NCBI GenBank assembly: GCA_024345305.1
Contig: BRON01000008.1
Span: 1,612,001-1,676,000 of the forward strand
Reading direction: 5' to 3'
DNA length: 64,000 bases
Source of the DNA: Mrakia gelida
Lineage: Eukaryota > Basidiomycota > Tremellomycetes > Cystofilobasidiales > Mrakiaceae
Numbering within the stretch: position 1 is the stretch's first letter; each line of letters opens with the position of its first letter. Both the position numbers and the translations under genes were made by a program. A model generated the notes under the pieces. The model was not told the DNA's origin. It worked only from the letters and a program-made list of their open reading frames with translations, and made no database searches. Positions 1 through 10,280 of the stretch are shown here, in pieces.

Positions 1-2043
1 GAAGTCGAGGCTCTCGTTCCGGACGCGTACAAGCTCTACTCCTACCTCAGCGACGTCCTCTCAGGGCTCGCCTACCCGAGCAAGGAGGTCATGTCGGACG
101 AGGAATCAATCCCAGCCAAGACGTCGGTCTACTCGTTTGTCTTCAGTGGTCGGACGACTTCAGGAATCCAAGGAGGACCTCTCATCGCGACGGTCTCGAA
201 GGGAAACTCGGAACCCACCTACCCCTACCTTCGCCTTCTCCTCCAGTTTGATGCCGAGGCCTTCCTTCACGCCATGGACATCGCCTTTGAAGACTCCTAC
301 CTCAACGACGACGTGACGGACAAGGACATCAGTCGTCAACTCATCATCAACCTCATGCTCGACGCGATGGATCCCGAGGAGTTCTCTCCCTCGGACGTCA
401 CTCTCCTCCACATCTTCGTCTCTCGGAACCTCCCCAAATACCCTCAGTTCATCATCCTCCCTCCCTCCACCCTCCACCGAATCCTCGAAGCCCTCGCGAC
501 GGATCCAGATCAAAGCACGAGAGAAGATCGTCAACTCGCCGCCGAGTACCTCCTCTCCGCCTATACCCCTCACGACACGGATCGGATGCTCGCTCTCTTC
601 GAGTCGGCTGGCTTCTTCAGGATCCTCAGGTCGACGTACCGAGCGGAGAGGAAATGGGCCGCGCTCGTCTCGACGTACTTCAAGGATCCCGACTCAGGAT
701 TCGACGTCTTCGCCAGCGTCGACGAGATCCTCGCCGTCGCGTCCTCTTCCAAGTCGTCCGTACCGGAAGAACTCAAGGAAACAGTCCTCGAAGCCATCCC
801 TCACCTCTCCGACTTCGGAATTCGCCAAACCGCTCTCCTCGTCGATCGACACCTCCCTTCCTCCCATAAAGAAGCCCTTCAAAGCCTCTCCTCCTCTCCT
901 CACAAGCAGTACGGATATCTCAGATGCCTCCTCGAACCCTGCCGGACGGACGAGGAAGAGGAGATCGGGCCTTTACCCCCTCGAACGGCTCCCTCCACCA
1001 ACCTCGACGCGGCGTCAAGACACCTCTACATCTCCCTCCTCTCGAGACACGATCCTTCGAGCGTCGTTCGCCTTCTCGAGGAGTCGCCCAAGGAGTTCTT
1101 TGATCTCACCAAGGTCGTCGATATCTGTGAGGAACTCGGTCCTCCGGAAGCCGTCGTTTGGGCGCTGGATCGTCAAGGACACACGAGGTTGGCGTTCGCG
1201 AAGGTCGGGGACGTGATTCAGATTCGAGGATCGGATCTGGGAGGAGGATTCATCGCTCTCAGCGAAGGAGATGTCGGATCGTCGCATCAGGACCTGCAGG
1301 AGGTCAGGAACGTCACGAGGATGGGAGTCAAGCTCTGTCTCGAACACTCCTCGTCCTCGTCGACCAAGGACGCCAAACTTTCCTCGACAGCTCAACTCCC
1401 TCTCGAAGACATGTGGTTTGGAATCCTGCACGAACTGATCGAACTCGTCCACTCCGTCTCTGGGATCCTGCCCTCCTCCCAACCTCCCCGCTCTCCTCAT
1501 CACTCGACCCTCCATCTCCCTCCCCTCCCACTCGACTCCCCACCCCCTCAATCCCTCGACTCCGTCGTCCTTGACTCACTCCGCTCCCTCGTCCAAGAAA
1601 CCCTCTCCTCCCTCGTCTCATCAACCTCCAACTCCTCCCTCCTCTCCTTCCCTCGACTCTTCAAACACCTCGTCGAAGCCTCCTCGACACCCACCACCCC
1701 GGGAGGCTCAGGACCCAAGGACCCTCGAGCGTACAGCGAGTTCAGGTCCATCTTGACGGGGATGATGGAGACGTACAGGTTGGATACGGAGGTGTTGGGA
1801 GTGACGATTCGGTTGGTGGAGAGGGATTTGTTTGAGAGTGTGAAGGAGATGACGAGGCAGAGGGTGAAGGGGTGGAGACCTTCGATTGAGGCGTGGGGGA
1901 AAGGAGAGGTTGTGGTTGGGACTGGGGAGGGGAAGGGGAAGGGGCATGCGTTGGTGGGAGAGGGAAAGGAGGAGGAGCAGACGGAGGCGACGCGTTCGAA
2001 GGGGATCGTGGTGTTTAGGTCGGGGAGGGTCGCTCCTGCATGA
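1..2043 (+). CDS. VPS8: Vps8-like CORVET subunit, C-terminal part (5' end outside window)
   Basis: Vps8 is the Rab5-binding core subunit of the CORVET endosomal tethering complex, acting in early endosome to vacuole traffic. The frame is open from base 1 to the TGA at 2041-2043, so about 680 residues are seen and the N-terminal beta-propeller lies upstream of the window. The segment YPYLRLLLQFDAEAFL followed by AFEDSYLND is the typical conserved Vps8 core. It is followed by an alpha-solenoid-like region and a low-complexity Ser/Pro stretch around 1490-1690. The C-terminus is basic and Gly/Lys-rich. No intron is apparent in this part, unlike nearly all other genes here. The ATG at 91 is internal, because the open frame and the homology context continue upstream. 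Confidence 0.82.
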   Translation, partial: EVEALVPDAYKLYSYLSDVLSGLAYPSKEVMSDEESIPAKTSVYSFVFSGRTTSGIQGGPLIATVSKGNSEPTYPYLRLLLQFDAEAFLHAMDIAFEDSYLNDDVTDKDISRQLIINLMLDAMDPEEFSPSDVTLLHIFVSRNLPKYPQFIILPPSTLHRILEALATDPDQSTREDRQLAAEYLLSAYTPHDTDRMLALFESAGFFRILRSTYRAERKWAALVSTYFKDPDSGFDVFASVDEILAVASSSKSSVPEELKETVLEAIPHLSDFGIRQTALLVDRHLPSSHKEALQSLSSSPHKQYGYLRCLLEPCRTDEEEEIGPLPPRTAPSTNLDAASRHLYISLLSRHDPSSVVRLLEESPKEFFDLTKVVDICEELGPPEAVVWALDRQGHTRLAFAKVGDVIQIRGSDLGGGFIALSEGDVGSSHQDLQEVRNVTRMGVKLCLEHSSSSSTKDAKLSSTAQLPLEDMWFGILHELIELVHSVSGILPSSQPPRSPHHSTLHLPPLPLDSPPPQSLDSVVLDSLRSLVQETLSSLVSSTSNSSLLSFPRLFKHLVEASSTPTTPGGSGPKDPRAYSEFRSILTGMMETYRLDTEVLGVTIRLVERDLFESVKEMTRQRVKGWRPSIEAWGKGEVVVGTGEGKGKGHALVGEGKEEEQTEATRSKGIVVFRSGRVAPA

Positions 2044-2414
2044 GCGTAGGTTCGCTCGTCTGTTTTTTTATTTCTCTTTCGTCGTTTTGATTCCGTGGTA
2101 GAGTCGTAGGAGCTCAGGATGAGCTCGGGTCCTCGTTGTCGTTCCCGTTTTTTACCTTCCCTCGTTTTTCTTTTCTGTCTTGACGTTCTCACGCCTCTGA
2201 TGATTCTATAGTTGCTTTTTCTTTCTCCCTCTTGATATCTCGATCGTTATCTACCCAATCTAGCATGGTTCGTCTTTCTCTCCTGCCCGTCCGTGCTCGT
2301 TAAATGCATTGAATCGAAGAAGGGAAACGACGCGGCGCGACTAGAACTACGATCGAAGAGGCCAGACAAGAAACCACAACGAGCATGAACGAAAACAAGA
2401 TCAACCGTCACCAC
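2044..2414. other. Convergent intergenic region
   Basis: This lies between the stop of the VPS8-like gene and the stop of the minus-strand disordered-protein gene. It is pyrimidine-rich with short T runs and should hold the two 3' untranslated regions. I see no further gene. Confidence 0.5.
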
Positions 2415-5400
2415 CTACTCCTCCGCATCCTCAAAGATCTGGAACCCAGGATCTGCTTCCCCAGAGAAGAACTCAACAGATCCACTCCCCGTCGTCCCGC
2501 TGTCCCTCGCTCTCTCGTCGTCTCCCTCGTACTCTCCCGACCTCTCACCTCCTCCTCCTCCCTCCTCCTCCTGCCCTTGTTCCTCCTCAGCATCCATCGT
2601 CATCCACTGCTGCACCACCCTCCTAGGTCCTCTCGAAGCCGCAGAAGGAGGAGGCACGACTCGATGATCCCCTTCGAACGACTCGATCGATTCAGATCGT
2701 TCGAACCTCTCCCTCTCCTTCCTCTCCTCTCGTTCGAAAGCAGCAACGGCTGACTCGACTCCTTGATGAACATCCTCGTCCTCGTGGTCGTCGTCTTCGT
2801 CTTCGAGGATGATCCTCTTCTTCCTCTTCGTCGTTCTGGTCGCTGGAGGAGGAGGAGCAGGAGCAGGTTTCGACTTCTTGCTCCCGCTCCCACTGGAGTT
2901 CTTCTTGGTCTTCTTCCTCGTCGAAGGGATGGGTGGCGAGTCCGTTCGTGCTGGTTCTGGCTCTTGATGATGCTCCTCGTCGACGACGATCCCTCCGCTT
3001 CTGCTCCCACTCCCACTTCCACTCCTGGGAGCGATGTCCTCCAACCTAACTCCCTTCTTCGCAGGCTCGACAATGACCAGTCCTGCTCCTCCCTGAAGCT
3101 CGTTCTGGATCTCCTCGATGCGAGAGAAGATCGTTGGCGTTCTTGGTTGAGAAGGAATCTGAGGGGAGGCTGTTGCTGCGACTGCTGAGGTGGAGGCGGA
3201 GGCGGAGGCGGAGGCGGAGGCGGAGAAGGAGGCGGAGGAAGGAGCCACTGAGGATGCTCGAGGTCGAAGGGTGGGACGCGACGAGACGGGAGGAGGAGGT
3301 GCTGGAGGAGCAGGGTTGTCGGGGGTGTAGGTGAAGTGGAAAGGGAACGGCTGAGGTTGACGAGTGATGACCTTGGAGTTGGAAGAGGATCGACTTGAGG
3401 CTGATGCTGTCGAAGGAGGAGCTGGTGCTGGAGCGACGGAGGTGCTTCGAGGACGGGAGGGAGGAGCTGGTCCTCCGATCGGAGATGGGTTGGATCGCTG
3501 GCTCGCTGGGAAGTCCTGAAGAGGGAAGGAGCTCGGGAGCTGAAAGGAAGAGGAATGATGTTGGTCAGCGAGGGAAAGAGAAGAGAAGCGACGCAAGACG
3601 GGACGAGAACGAACCTGCACGTCCTCTCCGTTCAAACGTCGATCCTCCCAACTCGACCTGTCGAACATCGGATCCGTCTTGAGTAGATGCGGAGTCTTCT
3701 TCAGAGCTGGTGGAGGGAGTGAGTTCGGTACGGACTATTGGAAGGAAATAATCTCAGTCAGCTTCGAAGTTCGCTCGAAAGCGCGACGGAAAACTCGAGC
3801 GAGCGATCTCACAGCAGAAGCCTTCGAGTCGGGCTGGATCGGAGTCGAAGGAGTCGTTGGTTTCTCTGGCTGACGCTGATCGGGCGTTCGATGACTTTCG
3901 GACTGAGAGGAGAAACGAAACAAACAGGGGTTCAGCCTCGAAAATCCGACGAAGAGAGAGAAGAAACGAGACTCACCGCGTCCTCGAATCGATTCGAGTT
4001 CTTGCTCGAACTTGATCTCTCCTCCTCCCGAACCGGCGTAAGCTGAGACCCACTCGTAGGACGAGGCGACCCATCCTTCTCGACGTCGACGGGCTGCTGA
4101 GGAGAAGGCTGTTGAACGACCGCTGGAGTCGAAGCTCGTTGAACGGCTTGAGGACCTGGAACGACGACCGGAACGGAGGGAAGGTTTCGACGATGTTGAG
4201 CCTGGGAAAGACCCAAAGCGACGTGAAAAAGTCAGCTTTCTCTCGAAGGGAGGATTCGAGAGGAAAAATAGAGAACTTGACTAGTCTAGACTCACGAGGA
4301 ACGGTCCATCGACTCCAAATCTGAACCGCTGCTGTTCTCCCTGCTGAGGACCTCCGACTGGCAAGCCGAATCGCTGAGGACTCCTCGGGATGTTGTTCTG
4401 GACGAAGTTGATCATCCTCGGAGCGGGTCCGTTCTGGTGCTGGAAGTGCTGAGGGAGAGGGATGGGTGGTGGTCGACCGAAAGCAGGTCGCATCGGGATC
4501 GGTCGTTGGAAGTTGAACGCGGAGGGTTGAGGGCCAGGCTGCGACGAGGAGACCAAGCAAAGCGGTCAGTGAGAGTGTAAACCGAAGGAAGATAAAATGA
4601 CGAGGGAAGAAAACTCACGAGCTGCGAACCCATCCAAGACGATCCTTCCTCACTCCTCGACGCGTCCTCGTGCTCCTCGAAGTTCGAACCACCACCACCA
4701 CCAGGGTACCCAACCATCCCGTTTGTTCGCGTTCCACCGCCACCACCCTCTCCACCACCTCGTCCCTGCATCAACATCATCCTCCCGTCCCCACCACCTC
4801 TCCTCCTCATCTCCTCCTCCTCCTCCTCCATCCCATCACTCATCATCTCCCTACTCCCCGGCCCAGGACTCGAGAACGGCACCCCTCCTCCTCCGTTATG
4901 CATCTGCATCTGAGCAATCTCCGGCTCGTCGAGAAGGTAGTCTTGTTCTCGAAGCACGGTCGCGGAGGGTTTTCGAACGAGAGGTCGAGGTGGTGGAGGT
5001 GGAGAGACGACGAAGACGGGTCGTTGCTGCTGCTGAAGAGGGTTTTGGATCTGACGGGGAAGACGCATGTGAGGTTGAGGTGCGGCGGTAGGGGGGTTGA
5101 AGTTGGTGTGGTTGTTCGTGTTGGAGGAAAAGAGCTGTTGGTGGGATTCGGGGTTGAAGGGTCGAGGAGAGGGACGATGGAAAGGAGGAGCGAAGTCCTG
5201 GTTCTGGTTCTGGTTCTCGAAGGGACGGACGGCATGCTGCTGCTGCTGCTGAAGTGGAAGATGAGGCTGAACTTGGTTCGGGAAAGGCTGCTGCTGTTGC
5301 TGATGGAGAAGGTACGCTTGATCGCGTCCGGCGACGAAGGTTCGAAGAGGGAGATCGTTCGGTCCTCCTTCTGGATCGAAGAACTGCTGCTGCTGCTGTT

Positions 5401-6599
5401 GCTGCGAGGAAGGGTAGAACGACGACGACCCATGCTGCTGATGATGATCGTAGAACGCTCGATTGCTGGGACCACCCTCGAAGCTGATGGGAGGCGAGAC
5501 CTCGGAACGAAGACGACCGAACGACGATGGATGAGTGTATGCGGCTGCTGAACTGCTGTTGGATTCTCCTCCCCACGAATGACGAGCTTTGTTCCCTCCT
5601 CCTCCCGAAGAGGAAGAGAGAGAAGAGAAGTAGTCCTGAGCTGACATGGGAGAAAGATGGTGAGGTTGAAGCTGTTCGGGTCGAGTGAGGAGTTGGTGGT
5701 TGCTGCTTCGCGTTCGGCGGAGAGGGAGAGGTCTGGATTCGAAAAGGAGTTGATGTCTGTCCGGGTTGTAGAGAGCGTTGTTGTGAGGGAGGCTCGAGAG
5801 AGTCGAGGTGAGCCAGGAGGGAGGAGTGACGGCTGGGTGAGGCGAGTTGTGTTGCTGTCGAGGGAAGGTTGAGGAAAAGGAAAGGTGAGGAGTAGAGAGT
5901 CGAGGTGAGGTCGGTCCTTCTCCGTTCGAGCAACCTCACCACGAAGAGAAGAGTGAAGGAAGAAAAGCTCGACTCACACTCATACTCCCCTCCTCTACCT
6001 CTCTCCCAAGGTATACATCCGTCCTCCCACCTCCACCTCCCTCTCCAAACCCATCTCCCTCCTCCCTCTCCTCCTCGTCCTCCTCCTCTTGCTCCCTGCC
6101 CCTCCTCCCATACCTCGGCACCCTCTTCAACCCAGCCTCAACCTTGAACCTCTTGTTCCCCAGCCCAAGCTCCATCTCAGAACTGTTCTTCCTCTTCTTG
6201 ATGAGCGTGTTGGAGAGGGAGGTCGAACCGAGAAGTCGATCGAATCGAGCGTTGAGTCCACCTCGTCGAGAAGACTTCCCTCGAGCTCCTCCTCCTCGGT
6301 TGTTGGACACGGAAGAGAGGGATGAGACGGAGGATGCTATACATTCCAAAGAGGAGAGTCAGCTCGAAGAAAGAAGGAGGGGGGGGGGGGAGTGGGAAGG
6401 GAAGGGAAAGTCGAGAGGTCGAGCTCACTTCTCGAATGAGCATGGCCACCTCCGAGTCGTTGGACCTCCTCCTCCCCTTCTTCCTCGTCCCTATGCCTGT
6501 ATAAGAGGGGGTCAGCAGGGCTCCCTCCACCCCCATGCATGTAAGGAAGACAACGAACCTTGATCTCGAAGACTGGGACGAAGAACTGAGCGAGGGCAT
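2415..6599 (-). CDS. Large intrinsically disordered protein, unknown function (about 9 exons)
   Basis: I do not recognise the family. Starting at ATG 6599 (MPSLSSSSQSSRSR), nine exons join in phase through introns with GTGAGT/GTTCGT donors and CTGAC-type branch sites; the first introns end near 6498, 6340 and 5857. The N-terminal third has a basic patch (LIKKRKNSS, GNKRFKVEAGLK) that could be a nuclear localisation signal, then an acidic and Gly-rich stretch. The middle, from about 5650 to 4620, is very rich in Gln, Pro and His with poly-Q runs. The last exon, about 3536-2415, is Ser/Ala/Pro-rich, contains a Lys cluster (TTKRKKRIILEDEDDD) and ends acidic (FEDAEE). Composition suggests a nuclear regulator or scaffold, but that is inference. 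The terminal stop TAG is at 2415-2417. An in-frame ATG at 5647 could give a shorter product if the 5' introns are misjudged. Confidence 0.6.
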
Positions 6600-7096
6600 G
6601 CTTGCGAAACGAAGGAAGGAGGCGGTCGGAGGTAAACTCGAAATGAGCTCGACTCTAGGAGTTCGCGTTTGCTTTCGTCGCGTCCGCCTCCGAGCGCAGG
6701 AAAGAAGAAGAAAGAAAGTCGTGTCATGAATGAATCGTACGTATGCGAGTGCTGGTCGTTAAAATGGGTAGCCGATGAAAAAAGAGGGAGGGAGAGCTAA
6801 GCGAGGGAGTGAGCGAGTGTTCGAGGGCGAGAGACGAGCGCGAGAGCGCGAGGGAAACGTGAAGCAGAGACGGTATCGAGAGCAAAGGCAACCTACGAAG
6901 GATTATCAGAGTGAATGTTGGTCGCAGGCAATAGAGGGAAAGTGGAAGAAGGCAGCAGCGAGGAGAATGAGCGTGAAACGAGAGAGAGACGCAAGAAATC
7001 AAACCCAAGAAAGAAAGAAAGAAGAACGAGAACGAAGCAAAACAACCAGAACCAAAAGCAATGCAAGAAAGCAAATCCATCCCCTTCCAACACAAT
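6600..7096. other. Intergenic region, upstream of the disordered-protein gene
   Basis: This holds the probable promoter and 5' UTR of the minus-strand gene that starts at 6599, and the 3' flank of the minus-strand membrane-protein gene. It is purine-rich on the plus strand (GAGA/AAGAAAGAAAG runs near 7000-7060). I see no credible exon. Confidence 0.4.
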
Positions 7097-8031
7097 CTAC
7101 TCCCATCTCCCCCTCCCACTCTTCGCCCTCACAGGAGGCGGAGGAAGCACGAACGGGACGCCGTACCCGGACGACGCGTCTCCCGAGAAGTGAGTTGCAG
7201 GTCGCGAGCTTGAGGTTCGAACGAGCGAGGTGTAAAGCGTGTGGGCTTGATTGGTGGTATTGAAGGATGCTGCGTCGGAGGGGATGTCTTGGAGGGGTCG
7301 GGAGCGAGGGAAGGAGGGGAAGTAGGGTGGCAGGGGAGTCGAGGAGGGAGGTTGTTGTTGTTGGGCGAACGACGGGTGGGTGGAGGGTTGGTCGATCTGG
7401 GAGCGACGATAGCCGATAGAGGAGAGGAGGAAGGTCAGCTGGAGAAGAGATAGATGAGCAAAGAAGGAAGGGAAGAGCTCACCAAGCTCGTGGACGACCT
7501 CTTCTCACCCTCCCCATCCTCCTCGACCTCAAGCTCATCTCCCCGTCTCATCAGACTCCTCCCTTTAGCTCTTCGGATCTCTAAGTCCGAGATCTAACAG
7601 CCAAGCATCATACCAAGCCGACTATAATCAGTTTCTTGCCCTAAGAGAGAAGGACAAAACAAACGAAGGACTCACACTCCTCCACTCCCCCTCCCTCCAA
7701 CAAACCCTCTCGGTCCTAATCAACTCCTCCCTCCTCTTTTGTGCTCTCCTCCTCACCATAACCATCACTCCCAACGCAACCATAATCGAGAGGACCAAAG
7801 CTCCCACTCCCACGGAGATGAAGACGATGCCTGCTGTGCCTGCTGAGGAGGAAGGGCGGGAGGAGGTCGAAGCTGAGGTTCGGTCGGGAGCGAAGGGGAG
7901 GCGGAGGAGGGAGGTGGGGGAGGTCGCTGCCATGAGGATGAACGCAGGGAGGTGAGCTTGGGAGGGGAAGGGAGAGGGGGAGGAGAAGAAGGGGACTTAC
8001 TAGCAGTATCCACGAAGACGACGGTGCTCAT
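7097..8031 (-). CDS. Single-pass membrane protein with Ser/Thr-rich N-terminus, unknown function
   Basis: Four exons join in phase. The first encodes MSTVVFVDTA (ATG 8031, donor GTAAGT near 8001). The second gives a Ser/Thr/Pro-rich segment and one hydrophobic helix (IVFISVGVGALVLSIMVALG) followed by RRRAQKRR, so a short N-terminal ectodomain and a cytosolic tail are expected. The third, beginning after CTGTTAG, is basic then acidic (RRGDELEVEEDGEGEK). The last, after CTCCCAG, is Pro/Gln/Ser-rich and ends at TAG 7097-7099. There is no clear cleaved signal peptide. The layout recalls small fungal sensor-type or Mid2-like proteins, but no sequence signature confirms it. The frame is open up to an ATG at 8214, but the stretch 8032-8214 is CT-rich and looks like a 5' UTR with an intron. 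Confidence 0.55.
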
Positions 8032-8797
8032 CTTTGACGGAGGAGGAAGAGCTGAAGGAACGAGGGAAGGAGGGTTTGGTGAGCTCGAGCGATCGTCTCT
8101 CCTCCTCCCTTCCTTCTCCCTCCCTTCTCCCCCTCTTCTCACACCTTTCGAACCCACCTTTACGAACGAATCGAAACGAAGGAAACGAGGGTGGTGGTTA
8201 AGGTTGAACTTCACTCCTTCCCTCCCCCCCTAAGGGAATGAGGTTCGGCTGAGAGAGGGGGTAAGGGACGAAGTGGTGCCTGGCTGTCATTCCGCACTGT
8301 GATTGGGTTGGAGTGGGTCTAGCGGATCATGATGAGTGAGCATTGGGGTGAGAGCTGGAGAAGGATGGGAAAGGTGGGAAGAAGAGGAGGAACATGTTTA
8401 GTTGGGGGCGAGATGCAGCTGGAGGAGAGGGAGGGAGGAGAGGAGGGTTTCGAGTCGAGCTCGAGTTTGTTGTTTTTCGAGGGAGGAGGTGGAGGAGGAG
8501 GGTGAAGCAGGTTTGATAGCGAGATAAGCTAGACGATGGTGGAGTGGTGTATTTAAGATACCTAGACGAAGCTAAAACCCAAGGACTCCTGGAGTCGACC
8601 TCCTCGCAAACCAAAGACGCGTCGTCCTCGAAACCCATCCCTTGCCTCGACGCGCCGACGTCGAGCGAGCGAGCCCCTTCCTCCTGAGCGTCCAACCAGA
8701 CAATCGAGTGGCGAGCGAAGGTCCGTTCTCGAGCGGATCCAGTGAAAGCGGTGTGATGGTGACGCTGGCGTCCTCCCTCCAAACGCGTCTCGTCTCC
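8032..8797. other. Intergenic region between membrane protein and Rrn11-like gene
   Basis: Probable promoter and 5' UTR of the gene starting at 8031 and the 3' flank of the Rrn11-like gene ending at 8798. A minus-strand frame at 8327-8782 is open, but its composition is not protein-like and I see no splice or start context to support it. Confidence 0.4.
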
Positions 8798-10074
8798 CTA
8801 CGACAGATCCATCATCCCCTCCCTATCCCCTTCCCCTTCACTCAAACTCTCATGCCTCTCATCCCTCTTTTCCTCCTCCAAACCCTCACCCTCATCGCTC
8901 TCCTCCATCCTCTCCACCCTCCCTTCTCCCTCCTCAGCGGCACTGTTGCTCCTCGACGTCGTTCGACTCTTCTTCCTCCTCCCCTCGTCCCCTCCCTCCC
9001 CTTCCTCACTCCCATTGCTACCACTGCTGTCGTCCGACTCGTCCATATCCCCCCCTCCACCTCCGCGTCCTCGAACCCTGTTCCCTCCAGGTCCCCAGCG
9101 AGAGATGTCGTCCGCGAGTTTGAGGAGGGAGAGGTAGAACGGTCTTGTCGACGACGTGGATTTCGTGGGGTGGTTGGGTCGGTGGTCGTCTTCTTCGTCG
9201 CTGGACGAAGCAAGCTCGTGTTCAGGGAGGAGGTCGAGAGCCGTGTGGATGTACTTCTTGGCGGTGGCGTGGTCGTATTTCGTTTCAGCTAAGTATGGAA
9301 GCAAAAAGCGGGAAGGATGAGTTCGACCTCGACGCGAAGGAAGGAAGGAAAGAAAGAGAGGTCGAGCTCACCTCCAGGAGGTGTTTCAAGACTCTTCCCT
9401 AGCGCACACAGAGCAGCTAAGCCGTGGAGCGCTGGGCTGGCAGCGTAAGGGATGCTGGTAATGTAGATTTCGAGGGTGTCGAGCGCTTTCGTTGGCTGAG
9501 GAGGGTTGAGAGCGAGGAGGTGATAGACGTAGGTTTGGAGGAGAGGGATCACCTGTGAGAGCGAAGGGACCAAAAAGCGGATAGCAGAAGAGGCGCGGAA
9601 GGTTTTAGTCAGTCAGAACGCCGACGTTCTCGAGTGGGAGGTTCCAGGAATTCGAAGGAAGATGATCATCAAAAAGAAGCGTCCATGGAAGCAAAGAAGG
9701 AAGGAAGGGAAGGGAGGAAGGGGAAGGGATGTGAAGCTGACCTCTCTTCCTCCTCCTCTCCTGAGACCTTCCAGCCATTCCTCCCTCTCCTTCCCACCTT
9801 CTCCATCTGCTTCCTCCTCGACCAGCCCTCTTCTGAGTGCACCCTCAAAGCGGTAAGTCCCTTCCCAGCCCACCTCCCTGCAGGTAGCGAGGATCTTCCA
9901 AGCTCTCCTTGCGCGAGGGTAGTCTTGACGGAGGAGGGAGAGGTGAAGGAGGGAGAGTACGTTTTGGAGGTGTAGAGCTCGATGCGAGTTGGGTCGTTTG
10001 GGAGGTGCTGAGGACGAGACGGTCGTGAAGAGCGGGAGAGGTGGTAGGAAGTTGGGCATGATGATTGATGACAA
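8798..10074 (-). CDS. Rrn11-like RNA polymerase I transcription initiation factor
   Basis: Rrn11 is a subunit of the core factor that recruits Pol I to rDNA promoters in the nucleolus. Three exons join in phase: 10074 to about 9745, about 9556 to 9371, and about 9291 to 8798. Exon 1 contains HLQNVLSLLHLSLLRQDYPR followed by RARRAWKIL, a helical repeat typical of the family. Exon 2 continues with ALDTLEIYITSIPYAASPAL, the expected second helical repeat block. Exon 3 has KKYIHTALDLLPEHELASSS and then a long acidic, Ser-rich tail with a basic patch (GRRKKSRTTSRS). The donor of intron 1 is GTCAGC, which is unusual here, although the reading phase agrees. Assignment rests on remembered family character, so it is moderate. 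Confidence 0.6.
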
Positions 10075-10280
10075 AGTTGGCCGTTGATAGTAAAGAAAAA
10101 ACGAGCCATCGACGAGGAGGAAGTTGAATTCGAAGTTCGGTAGGTGTGGTTGACGTCCAACTCTGTCCCTTCTCTTCTCTCCCTATCCTCCGACCCGCAA
10201 ATCCTTCAAGTCATAACGCTTACGTGTCCATATCTATCTTCAACCTTCAACCACCACGAGGACCCCCCTTCCCTCCCGAA
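10075..10280. promoter_or_regulatory. Short divergent promoter region (Rrn11-like / bZIP)
   Basis: About 200 bp separate the start of the minus-strand Rrn11-like gene (10074) from the start of the plus-strand bZIP gene (10281). The two genes are head to head and probably share this region. I cannot name a specific binding site in it. Confidence 0.45.

Noticed and set aside
4843..5942. Several long frames on both strands in the poly-Q region of the disordered-protein gene
   Set aside because: These are shadow frames of CAG/CTG-type repeats; the chosen minus-strand frame is the one with phase-consistent splice sites.
8327..8782. Minus-strand 151-codon open frame next to the Rrn11-like stop
   Set aside because: Composition is not protein-like, it lies in the 3' flank, and no splice or family signal supports it.
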